A DNA stretch of 64,000 nucleotides from Pectobacterium wasabiae CFBP 3304 (GTDB lineage: Bacteria > Pseudomonadota > Gammaproteobacteria > Enterobacterales > Enterobacteriaceae), in assembly GCF_001742185.1 (NCBI RefSeq), contig NZ_CP015750.1:4216001-4280000 (forward strand), in the 5' to 3' direction. Position numbers and translations under genes: made by a program. The notes below the pieces were generated by a model. That model saw only the letters and a program-made list of their open reading frames with translations, was not told the DNA's origin and searched no databases. Shown here in pieces: positions 1-7,518 of the stretch (the first letter of the stretch is position 1; each line of letters starts with the position of its first letter).

Positions 1-158
1 CATGAAAAACCGAACAGGATCATGCCCATGGTTTCCGTTGAAGCATTCAGAACATCACGCATCACAGGAGTCCGAGTCACCCAGGTTGCCCACGTAAAAC
101 CGGGAATGAACATTAGCCCGAACAGTGCAAATTTATTGATAGCAGGTTTTGTGGTCAT
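1..158 (-). CDS. MFS transporter, YbjJ-like, N-terminal part only (runs off the window start)
   Basis: Only about 52 N-terminal residues are present, starting at the ATG complementary to 156-158. The protein begins with a hydrophobic first helix followed by a WVTRTPVMRD motif. This matches the first helix and following loop of E. coli YbjJ (ASWATRTPAIRD by memory), a major facilitator family inner-membrane transporter of unknown substrate. It lies downstream of a TetR-family gene on the same strand, with a perfect palindrome just upstream of its start, so it is probably controlled by that regulator. In E. coli ybjJ also neighbours a TetR gene (ybjK/rcdA). Substrate and full length cannot be judged from this fragment. 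Confidence 0.75.
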   Translation of the reverse strand, partial: MTTKPAINKFALFGLMFIPGFTWATWVTRTPVMRDVLNASTETMGMILFGFS

Positions 159-180
159 AGCTTTTGGCGTCTTTATTTAA

Positions 181-208
181 AGTTATTCGTACATATGTAC
201 GAATAACT
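181..208. promoter_or_regulatory. Perfect 28-bp palindrome, probable operator of the neighbouring TetR regulator
   Basis: The half-site AGTTATTCGTACAT is followed by its exact reverse complement without any mismatch or spacer. The palindrome sits 22 bp upstream of the transporter start codon and 87 bp downstream of the TetR stop codon. TetR dimers bind palindromes of this size, so control of the transporter promoter is the natural reading. This is inferred from position and symmetry only. Confidence 0.7.
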
Positions 209-295
209 ATCGCACAGATATGCACCGCTTTGCACCTGTTTCATTACGTTCTTTTTTTCACGGGAAGAGGTTTGGCAAGATCGCGCCAGACGGTA

Positions 296-850
296 TCAGG
301 ATGTTAGTTTTATCACCGTATTGAGAATGTCTTCGCGGCTAACAGCTTCATTGTTGAGATAATTATGGATCGTGTACCCTTCAATCATTGCATCTAATGA
401 GCACGCGGTCGCAATATTGAAATGGAGGTGGAGTGATTTTCTGCTGCGCGTCATCCACTCCTGCAATATCAGCCGATACTCTTCTTTCCGCGATGCCAAC
501 GCATACAGTTCAAAGCTTAATGTTAGATGACGCGGTGTCGCCCAGATATCTCCACAAATCAGATCAACCACCGCTTCGCGCGCGCTCTCGATGTCTTTTG
601 CCTGCGTGAGGCGGACGCGGAATGCGTGTGATATACCATCAACCATATAAACGAACGCGCTGTTCAGCAGTAATTCAATATTGCTATAGCGATAGGTCAG
701 CGTCCCTGGCGACAACCCAGCCTGCTGCGCTATTTTTCGGTAGGTTGCCCCTCGAACGCCATGATCCAGAATGACCTCCAGTGCAGCCTCAAGAATTCTG
801 TGCGGTGTATCTTTGCCATCATGCGTTACATCCTGTGATGGTGACGTCAT
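296..850 (-). CDS. TetR/AcrR-family transcriptional regulator
   Basis: The 184-residue product has the usual TetR length. Residues about 16-65 form the DNA-binding domain: a helix containing RILEAALEVILDHG, then a helix-turn-helix GATYRKIAQQAGLSPGTLTY. The C-terminal part is the ligand-binding and dimerisation domain and has no recognisable substrate signature. It lies upstream of a YbjJ-like transporter gene on the same strand, with a perfect 28-bp palindrome between them, so local repression of that exporter is likely. The E. coli neighbour of ybjJ is also a TetR protein (RcdA/YbjK), but I cannot show orthology by eye. The start was chosen as the first ATG of the frame; the HTH begins soon after it. 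Confidence 0.85.
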   Translation of the reverse strand: MTSPSQDVTHDGKDTPHRILEAALEVILDHGVRGATYRKIAQQAGLSPGTLTYRYSNIELLLNSAFVYMVDGISHAFRVRLTQAKDIESAREAVVDLICGDIWATPRHLTLSFELYALASRKEEYRLILQEWMTRSRKSLHLHFNIATACSLDAMIEGYTIHNYLNNEAVSREDILNTVIKLTS

Positions 851-898
851 TCTGTTCCCCCTTAACTAGCAATCCTGACGATCATAACCTTTATAACG

Positions 899-937
899 AA
901 AAAAGCCGCCAGTGAGTTCAAACCTCACTGGCGGCTT
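899..937 (-). terminator. Rho-independent terminator after cybC
   Basis: A perfect 14-bp stem (903-916 with 924-937) closes a 7-nt loop. On the minus strand it is followed by a run of six T (899-904, partly within the stem). It lies 20 bp past the cybC stop codon. Confidence 0.9.
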
Positions 938-956
938 ATGGTAAACGAAAAGCGGC

Positions 957-1352
957 TTAGCCTCTCAATTTACTGTGATATTCACCTTTCAAGGTGTTGA
1001 TTTCTGCTAATGCCGCTTTGGCTTCGCTCAGCTTACCGGCATCCGCCAGAGCCTGAGCGCTATCGACTTTTTGCAAAATCTTATCCAGACCTTCCACATA
1101 GGCTTTTCTGTCTGGGCCATCAGCCGGCTGCTTGGCGAAATCAGGCGGCACTTGCGTTTTGGCGTTCACAACATGCTCACGGAATGTGCTCAGTGCGGTT
1201 TTCAACGCTGCGGCATCATCCGCTTTAGTGGCGGCAGTATAACTTTTTTGCATACCGCGCATGTCTTCCGACACGGTCGCATTTGCTAAAACAGGTGTCA
1301 GCAAACTACCGGCCAACAGCACAGAAAAACAGATCTTGGTCATTCTATTCAT
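957..1352 (-). CDS. cybC: Soluble cytochrome b562
   Basis: This 131-residue protein has a signal peptide (about residues 1-25, hydrophobic core ending in LANA) and a helical mature part of about 106 residues, the size of E. coli CybC. The heme-ligand positions are recognisable: a Met near the start of the mature chain (SEDMRGM) and a His near the C-terminus (EYHSKLRG). The PPDFAKQPADGPDRKAY stretch matches the loop before helix 3 in E. coli. It is a periplasmic four-helix-bundle b-type cytochrome, thought to carry electrons, with no firmly assigned partner. It is a single-gene unit ended by a strong terminator. A start three codons downstream (MTKICF) is also possible. Confidence 0.88.
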   Translation of the reverse strand: MNRMTKICFSVLLAGSLLTPVLANATVSEDMRGMQKSYTAATKADDAAALKTALSTFREHVVNAKTQVPPDFAKQPADGPDRKAYVEGLDKILQKVDSAQALADAGKLSEAKAALAEINTLKGEYHSKLRG

Positions 1353-2050
1353 CTTGAACTCTCGCTTGTGTTCTACAGCACGACATACTCAGAGAATCTG
1401 ACCACCACAAGCTGGCCAGCCCAATATTTCTCTTGTTATTTATATTGCGTCCTACGCCACGACCAGATAAGCAGTAATGGCAATTCTGATTTTATGGTTA
1501 TTATCGTAAAAATGTTAAATTATTTTTAATCATTTCGCCTTTTTTGATTGGATAAATGTAAAAAAGCTCACCAGTATCATCTGGTAAGCCCTTTTATCGA
1601 CCTCATATGTCGTCACGCCCACTCGTTAGTTCAACTGATCGTCCAGCGTAATCTCGGCCTTAAGCACTGTTAACATGGGGCAACCTGCTTTCGCTTTTTG
1701 GATAGTCTTATCGAACGAGGCTCATCAATCTTCGCTAGTTTCACCATGCTGTGAAGCGCGATGTTGGAGCGTAAGCATGTAATCGTCATGCCCTTTAAAC
1801 CGTAGAATATATTTGGCATAAACCCAAATCAATTATTCTATTCACATAATTATTTCAGCATACATAAATAAACCCGAGATATATTCACTGCTCTATTTTT
1901 TTAAGATAAAACCGATTTACCTATTTATACAAAACACCGATTATTGGTGCGCCAGAATAATGGGTTTTCAAAAAATGGATTTCCGTTTTGGCGTTGTTAT
2001 TTTTACAACTCACCTATGTTATTAATCTTGAATCATATTGGATGTGAAAC
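1353..2050. other. Intergenic region between cybC and the expansin gene
   Basis: This divergent 700-bp gap must hold the cybC promoter (near its left end) and the expansin promoter (near its right end). Both ends are AT-rich. Its centre holds a decayed osmC 3' end (1626-1790). I saw no other gene or clear binding site. Confidence 0.6.
1626..1790 (-). pseudogene. osmC: Remnant of osmC (organic hydroperoxide resistance), C-terminal fragment with frameshift
   Basis: Reading the minus strand, the segment before the stop at 1626-1628 translates as FDKTIQKAKAGCP followed by LTVLKAEITLDDQLN. This is nearly the C-terminus of E. coli OsmC (IIQKAKAGCP, VLKAEITLDYQL), including the peroxidatic-type Cys in AGCP. 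Just upstream, a different frame gives NIALHS and VKLAKID, resembling OsmC IALKSEV, so a frameshift lies between. The rest of the gene (about 90 N-terminal residues) is absent. No function is expected; it marks a deletion at this locus. Confidence 0.75.
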
Positions 2051-2740
2051 ATGAATAAAATAACCTCGTTAACGCTGTCTGCATTATGCTTTATCCCCCT
2101 AATGAATACCGCTCACGCCCAGTGGGAATTGGACGATATCTGTTATGGCTACGCAACCGCAACTGGCTCTGGATATCAAGGGGGGGCCCTCCTGCTAGAC
2201 CCTATTCCACAGAACATGGAGATCACCGCATTAAACCGGAGCCAGTTGGATTATCGCGGTGTTAAAGCATCACTAGCAGGGGCTTACCTGAAAGTGAATG
2301 GTCCAAAAGGCAGTACGGTCGTTTATGTCACCGATCTTTACCCAGAAGGTGGCGATTGTGCATTAGATTTATCGTTTAACGCTTTCGAAAAAATAGGTGA
2401 CCTGCGGGATGGGAAAATTAATATCGACTGGACGCTGATCGAAGCACCGGTAAATGGCAACGTTATTTATCGTATAAAGGAAGGTTCAAACCCTTATTGG
2501 GCTGCGGTGCAATTCAGAAACGTAAAATATCCAGTGATTGAAATGAAATATATGCGCGATAACCAATGGATTGCCGCACAAAAAACCGATTACAACCACT
2601 TCATTGTGGAACACGTCGGAATGAATGATATTCCTATCGAATTTACCGATGTAAAAGGCAACGTCCTCAGTGATACGCTGCCGCCGATGTCACAAAGCAC
2701 CTCATCTGCGTACCTGATCACGGGCAACGTCCAACTATAG
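2051..2740 (+). CDS. Secreted bacterial expansin (EXLX1/YoaJ type)
   Basis: This 229-residue protein has a Sec signal peptide (residues 1-23, ending AHA). Domain D1 is a double-psi beta barrel with the expansin signature VTDLYPEGGDCALDLS, containing the key Asp residues (the TD and the LD). Domain D2 (CBM63) carries the surface aromatics in NPYWAAVQFRNVKYP and DYNHF; the Bacillus subtilis protein has RWWAAIQVRNHKYP and DYNHF at the same places. Expansins loosen plant cell walls without hydrolysis and help plant pathogens and rhizosphere bacteria colonise tissue; Pectobacterium is known to carry one. Two Cys residues (in DICYG and GGDCA) may form a disulfide. It is monocistronic, followed by a weak hairpin. 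Function is well supported by both domains. Confidence 0.93.
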   Translation: MNKITSLTLSALCFIPLMNTAHAQWELDDICYGYATATGSGYQGGALLLDPIPQNMEITALNRSQLDYRGVKASLAGAYLKVNGPKGSTVVYVTDLYPEGGDCALDLSFNAFEKIGDLRDGKINIDWTLIEAPVNGNVIYRIKEGSNPYWAAVQFRNVKYPVIEMKYMRDNQWIAAQKTDYNHFIVEHVGMNDIPIEFTDVKGNVLSDTLPPMSQSTSSAYLITGNVQL

Positions 2741-2753
2741 ACGCCGACAACTT

Positions 2754-2780
2754 GAGGGCGCTGACACCGTGCAGCCCCTC
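2754..2780 (+). terminator. Possible terminator after the expansin gene
   Basis: GAGGG (2754-2758) and GCTG (2760-2763) pair with CAGC and CCCTC (2772-2780), with one bulged base. Only a weak T-rich tail (GTTTCTG) follows. It lies 14 bp after the stop codon. Confidence 0.4.
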
Positions 2781-2834
2781 GTTTCTGTCCGATAACGTTT
2801 AACAAAAAAAACCGTCATTTTTACCTAATGCAGA

Positions 2835-2918
2835 TCGTTTAAGCATCGAGATACACGGGGGTGAGGCGTCCCTGCGGGAACCTCCCTCTGTGTTTCCCCT
2901 AATGACGGACTTAAACGA
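2835..2918. repeat. Imperfect 84-bp inverted repeat (possible dispersed intergenic element)
   Basis: TCGTTTAAG (2835-2843) pairs exactly with CTTAAACGA (2910-2918). Inner arms rich in G (2853-2866) and C (about 2881-2893) also pair, and the centre forms TCCC-tgc-GGGA. The whole would fold into one long hairpin. It lies between the expansin gene and srfA and encodes nothing. It resembles elements scattered between genes in this group, but that is an impression only. The remaining gap (2919-3142) must hold the srfA promoter; I saw no clear site. Confidence 0.5.
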
Positions 2919-3142
2919 ATGGCACTACACCATTTTTCCCAGCTTTTTCATCGTATTATCCGGGTGTTGTCCGTTGTTCGTGGGGACACGTCTTGCTTCC
3001 CACTTTTTCTATTGCTCAAATATTTGTTAGTTTTATCACTTCTTTAAGCGTTTGATTCGCCATCATTCGCACTACAGTATACCCTGTCGCAGGTTACATT
3101 CTATTTTCTGCTTTAGGCATCATTACAAAAGGTCTCTTTTGC

Positions 3143-4528
3143 GTGGCAAAATTATTTTTACGTAGTGGAAGTTTGGATGATTTTCTGGCGCTGGGTGAAA
3201 ACGGGCAGCCAGTTTATGCATCGGCACTTCAATTGCGGGAAACGTTACGTCTCAGAAAACAACAGCAGATTGCCGATTGTCTGGCGATCCCCCAACCCAA
3301 CGAGCATGGCGACCGCATTGACTGGTATGCGTCAATTGACGGTAAAGTCACCTCCTGGATTGCTGCCAGTGAAGAAGAACGAGAAAAGGCGCTGTCGTTA
3401 CTGGAAACCTATCAAACTGCGGTTGCTGACATCAGTCAGCGTGCGCAACATGCAGAAAAAGCCGGGCAGAAGCTTTTCGGTGTTCTGCTGGCAAAAGCGC
3501 TACAGTTCCCCGGAGCAAACCACGTCTATCTGGTTGATGGCAAACCCGTCTTAACGTTCTGGGGCTTCGTCAATCTCGATAAGAAATCCCGTCTTGATGC
3601 GCTGGACTGTCTGCGACCGGTCATCAAGGAAATCGAACCGCTTGTGGTCGCACCAACTCCCGTTGCAAGCGTCCCAACGCTTCCAGTGGTCGAACCGGTA
3701 CCCGAGCCAGAACGACAGCCTATTGCTCAGCCCGACTCCGTCGAGCCAACGCCAGAACCTACCGCCGCGACAGCATTGCCTGCTCGTCCGCCATTCTTCC
3801 GCCTGTGGTGGTTGTTACCTGCTGCTGCACTGTTAGCTATTCTGGCATTGCAAATACGTGGCTGCGTGTCAGGACAAGACGATAAACCGACATCCGAACA
3901 GGCTGCAACGGTCAAGCAGGAAAAACGTGTCTTACCTTCTTCCACCCCGGCTGAACCCACACCGCCACCTGCTCCACCGGTAGCAGAAAAAGAGATCGTA
4001 AAAGCCGTTGAGCCTCCTGTTTCAGCACCGCCTATCGTAGAAGAAGTCAAGCCAGAAGCCCCTGCGGTTGTCGAACCCAAAGAACCTGTTGCGCCACCGG
4101 TTGAACCTGTTATTGAGCAAGTACCAGCACTTCCTGCGGGCCGGGATGACTTAGTAATGCCGGCAGATGCGGTGAAAATCGGTTCTATCAAATTCCTGAA
4201 CGGTAACTGGCGCGTCATTGTTGATGGAAAAGCCCCAATTACCGGAAGGCCACCTAGCCTGCGCTACCAAATTCAAAATGGCAAAGGGACTGCGCGAATT
4301 ACTCATGGTGACGGTGTCACGTGTCGCGCCAATATCGAGGCAGGATTAATGGGCTCTGGCAACCTGATCATCAACAGTCGTTCTGGTGCCCGCTGTTCCG
4401 ATAATTCTCGTTTCCAAATGCCGGAACTGGTCTGTAAACAAGGTGCGTCTGGCACCGCAGCGGAATGTATTGGTCGTTATGACGCAGACACCGTTTTCCC
4501 GATGACGATAAAGCGCGAGAGTAAATAA
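3143..4528 (+). CDS. srfA: SrfA, membrane-anchored first protein of the srfABC operon
   Basis: This 461-residue protein is identified mainly by its place before clear SrfB and SrfC. The start is GTG with an AAAAGG site about 10 bp before it. Residues 1-165 form a soluble helical N-domain. A Pro/Val/Glu-rich linker follows, then one hydrophobic segment at about 218-238 (WWLLPAAALLAILAL) followed by RGC. A second Pro/Glu-rich linker (about 250-335) leads to a C-terminal domain of about 125 residues with four Cys, probably beta-rich and outside the inner membrane. The layout suggests a cytosolic head joined to a periplasmic domain across one helix. srfABC was named as an SsrB-regulated locus in Salmonella; biochemical function is not settled. 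Confidence 0.8.
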   Translation: MAKLFLRSGSLDDFLALGENGQPVYASALQLRETLRLRKQQQIADCLAIPQPNEHGDRIDWYASIDGKVTSWIAASEEEREKALSLLETYQTAVADISQRAQHAEKAGQKLFGVLLAKALQFPGANHVYLVDGKPVLTFWGFVNLDKKSRLDALDCLRPVIKEIEPLVVAPTPVASVPTLPVVEPVPEPERQPIAQPDSVEPTPEPTAATALPARPPFFRLWWLLPAAALLAILALQIRGCVSGQDDKPTSEQAATVKQEKRVLPSSTPAEPTPPPAPPVAEKEIVKAVEPPVSAPPIVEEVKPEAPAVVEPKEPVAPPVEPVIEQVPALPAGRDDLVMPADAVKIGSIKFLNGNWRVIVDGKAPITGRPPSLRYQIQNGKGTARITHGDGVTCRANIEAGLMGSGNLIINSRSGARCSDNSRFQMPELVCKQGASGTAAECIGRYDADTVFPMTIKRESK

Positions 4529-4530
4529 TC

Positions 4531-7518
4531 ATGCTGGCGACGATTACCGATTATAAACAACGCATTACGTTGATCCAGGACAGCGGAATTCAGTTTTTGG
4601 ATTTTGCATTAAAGCCGCAGTTTTTGGCTGAACGCGCTAATAGCTATGTGCGTAAGAGTGCCAATGGCCCTTTACTGCACCTGCTTTACGATGAACACAC
4701 GGACAAATACCTGTTGCCTTCCGTAACGGGGATGCAGCCGGAAGTGGTGAAGCCTGAGTTGAGCATTTCGCTTGAGCAATCGCTGAAGCTGCTGGAGAAA
4801 ATCTGGCTGCCATTGCCCTTCTTCCGCTTCAATCCGCCGCGCACTTTTATGGGTGGCCCGGACAACTGGGCTCGCATGCAGATCCTGGCGTTGGATACGC
4901 CCGATCAGGACGGCAATACGCACCGCATTTGTCTGGCATTCGATACCAAAACCTATCCGGAAGGTCATGAATACGAGTCGCTGGCACCGAATGCCAATGA
5001 CATCAAAACGGGTGGAAATTTCGCGCTGGCTTATCACAGCGACGAGCTGGGTGAATTCCTCGATGAAACCTGGGTCGACGGCTGGCTGCGTGAAGTCTTT
5101 ACTCAACAGGCGAAAGCGCAGGAAAACCGTGATAGCCATGATGTGAAAGTGGCGTTAAGGGGATTCGAATATCAGGCGCATTATTTAAATGTGTTAGATA
5201 TGCTGGGTAACCAGCTAGAAATACCAGAAATTCGCATCAATACCAGCACATTGCAGGAGCCGGTGGTCAACGTCGACCTAATTTTGGATGTCGGAAATTC
5301 ACACACCTGCGGCATTTTGGTTGAAGATCATGCAGACGAAAGCAACGGCCTGAAGCAAACCTATGAACTGCAACTGCGCGATCTGAGTGAGCCACATTAT
5401 CTGTATAACGAACTGTTTGAGAGTCGTGTTGAATTTTCTCAAGCAAAGTTCGGCAAAGAAAATTTCTCCGTAGAAAGTGGCCGCGATGACGCTTTCATCT
5501 GGCCGTCGATCACCCGCGTCGGGCGTGAGGCTAGCCATATGGCACTGCTGCGTCAGGGAACGGAAGGATCGAGCGGTATTTCCAGCCCGCGTCGTTACCT
5601 GTGGGATGAAGAAAGCTATGCACCAGGCTGGCGCTTCAGCCAGACGGACGCCCATTCGCAAACCGAACCGTTAGCCACCGCTATGCCGTTGACCATCATG
5701 CTGAATGATGAAGGTCAACCCCTCTACAACCAGCCGCTGGATGAGCGTTTACCGGTATTTTCACCGCACTATAGCCGCAGTTCGATCATGACCTTCATGC
5801 TCTCCGAACTGCTGGCACAGGCACTCATGCAGATGAACAGTGCCGCTCAGCGGTTGAAGATGATCCACAGCAGCGCGCCACGCCAACTGCGCAATATCAT
5901 TTTGACGCTGCCTTCCGCGATGCCAAAGCCTGAACGTGAAATTTTCCGCCGCCGGATGCATGAAGCCATTGCGCTGGTCTGGAAAGCGATGGACTGGCAC
6001 CCAATGGATGACGATTTCACCACACTGGCCGACAAGCAACAGAGCCGGGTTCCGGTGCCTGAGGTGCAAATCGAATGGGATGAAGCGACGTGCGGGCAGA
6101 TGGTTTATCTGTATAACGAAGCGCAGGTGAATTTTGGCGGTCGAGCAGAAGATTTCTTCGCCAGCATGGCGCGACCAGATAAAGAACTCGACGAAGGTGA
6201 ACCCGTAGGAAAAACGCTGCGCATTGCCTCAATCGATATCGGCGGCGGCACCACCGACCTCGCCATTACGCAATATCTGCTCGATGACGGTGTGGGCAAC
6301 AACGTCAAAATCATTCCACGCCTGCTGTTCCGCGAAGGCTTTAAGGTTGCGGGTGACGATATCCTGCTGGATGTGATTCAGCTTTATATCCTGCCTGCAC
6401 TACAGGCTGCGCTGAAAACCGCAGGGCTGGCCAGCCCGGATGCGCTGATGGCGAAACTGTTCGGCAATGAAGGCCGTATGGACGCGCAGCTTACGCTACG
6501 CCAACAGGTGACGTTGCAGGTCTTTATCCCGATCGGTCGTGCAATTTTGGAAGCCTATGAGCGCTTTGATCCACTGGACACCAGCGCCGAGATCGAATCG
6601 ACCTTCGGCGAATTGTTGGAACAGGCACCGACGGACAAAGTGCTGGAATACATCAATACGGAAGTGCAGCGCGAACTGCCGGTTAGCGATAGCGTATTCG
6701 ATATTTTGCAGGTGCCGCTTATCCTCAAATTGAGCAAGCTGCACGGCGAATTTCTGTCTAACAAAATGAACATCACACAGAATCTGCGTCTGATGTCTGA
6801 AGTAGTATCGCTGTATTCGTGCGATGTGCTGCTGCTCACTGGCCGCCCTTCGCGCTTCCCGGGGATTCAGGCGCTGTTCCGCCACCTGCAACCGCTGCCG
6901 ATTAACCGAATGCTGTCGCTGGATGGGTATCACACCAATGACTGGTATCCGTTTAACAAACGCGGACGTATCGATAACCCGAAATCCACCGCTGCCGTCG
7001 GCGCAATGCTGTGCCTGCTGGCACTCGATCTGCGTCTACCGGGTTTTTACTTTAAGGTCGGTGATTTTCAACCCTACTCTACGGTGCGCTACCTCGGCAT
7101 GATGGACAGCAATAACGCACTGACGCTGGATAACGTGTATTACAGCGATATCGATCTGGATGCCCCAGATTTCGTGCTTGACCCAAAACATAGCTTCCAG
7201 GTGCGCGGTTCACTCTGCCTCGGTTTCCGTCAGTTAGACAACGAACGCTGGCCCGCCTCCTCGCTCTATATGCTATCAATTGTCGATCAGGATTTAGCCC
7301 GCAAAGTCGTCGGTGACAGTAAGCTGCACGTCCGGTTGGCCGTGACAAAAAGCGACGATCAGGACAGCCCTGAGCGCTTTGAGATTGCCGATGCGGTACT
7401 GGAAGATGGCACTCGCGTGCCGCCCCATCATTTACGACTCAAATTGAACACATTATCCGCTAACGGTTCAGGAGCGACCCATTATTGGATCGATAGTGGG
7501 AGTGTATTTAAAAAATGA
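4531..7518 (+). CDS. srfB: SrfB, Hsp70/actin-fold ATPase-like virulence-associated protein
   Basis: The product has 995 residues. All three nucleotide-binding motifs of the actin/Hsp70/sugar-kinase fold are visible: phosphate-1 DVGNSHTCG (about residue 250), phosphate-2 IDIGGGTTDLA (about 568) and an adenosine-type motif TGRPSRFPGIQ (about 768). The protein therefore very probably binds ATP. The 250 residues before phosphate-1 and the insert of about 300 between the first two motifs are particular to the SrfB family. It begins two bases after the srfA stop and its stop overlaps the srfC start (ATGA), so the three proteins are probably made together and work as one complex. Substrate and target are unknown. 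Confidence 0.88.
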   Translation: MLATITDYKQRITLIQDSGIQFLDFALKPQFLAERANSYVRKSANGPLLHLLYDEHTDKYLLPSVTGMQPEVVKPELSISLEQSLKLLEKIWLPLPFFRFNPPRTFMGGPDNWARMQILALDTPDQDGNTHRICLAFDTKTYPEGHEYESLAPNANDIKTGGNFALAYHSDELGEFLDETWVDGWLREVFTQQAKAQENRDSHDVKVALRGFEYQAHYLNVLDMLGNQLEIPEIRINTSTLQEPVVNVDLILDVGNSHTCGILVEDHADESNGLKQTYELQLRDLSEPHYLYNELFESRVEFSQAKFGKENFSVESGRDDAFIWPSITRVGREASHMALLRQGTEGSSGISSPRRYLWDEESYAPGWRFSQTDAHSQTEPLATAMPLTIMLNDEGQPLYNQPLDERLPVFSPHYSRSSIMTFMLSELLAQALMQMNSAAQRLKMIHSSAPRQLRNIILTLPSAMPKPEREIFRRRMHEAIALVWKAMDWHPMDDDFTTLADKQQSRVPVPEVQIEWDEATCGQMVYLYNEAQVNFGGRAEDFFASMARPDKELDEGEPVGKTLRIASIDIGGGTTDLAITQYLLDDGVGNNVKIIPRLLFREGFKVAGDDILLDVIQLYILPALQAALKTAGLASPDALMAKLFGNEGRMDAQLTLRQQVTLQVFIPIGRAILEAYERFDPLDTSAEIESTFGELLEQAPTDKVLEYINTEVQRELPVSDSVFDILQVPLILKLSKLHGEFLSNKMNITQNLRLMSEVVSLYSCDVLLLTGRPSRFPGIQALFRHLQPLPINRMLSLDGYHTNDWYPFNKRGRIDNPKSTAAVGAMLCLLALDLRLPGFYFKVGDFQPYSTVRYLGMMDSNNALTLDNVYYSDIDLDAPDFVLDPKHSFQVRGSLCLGFRQLDNERWPASSLYMLSIVDQDLARKVVGDSKLHVRLAVTKSDDQDSPERFEIADAVLEDGTRVPPHHLRLKLNTLSANGSGATHYWIDSGSVFKK

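Noticed and set aside
2745..2805. N-terminal part of a 71-codon minus-strand frame after the expansin gene
   Set aside because: It overlaps the expansin coding end, has no ribosome site and no family match.
3727..4218. 163-codon minus-strand frame within srfA
   Set aside because: It is the antisense of the Pro/Val/Glu-rich linker; its Thr/Gly/Ser-rich composition is a shadow of that repeat.
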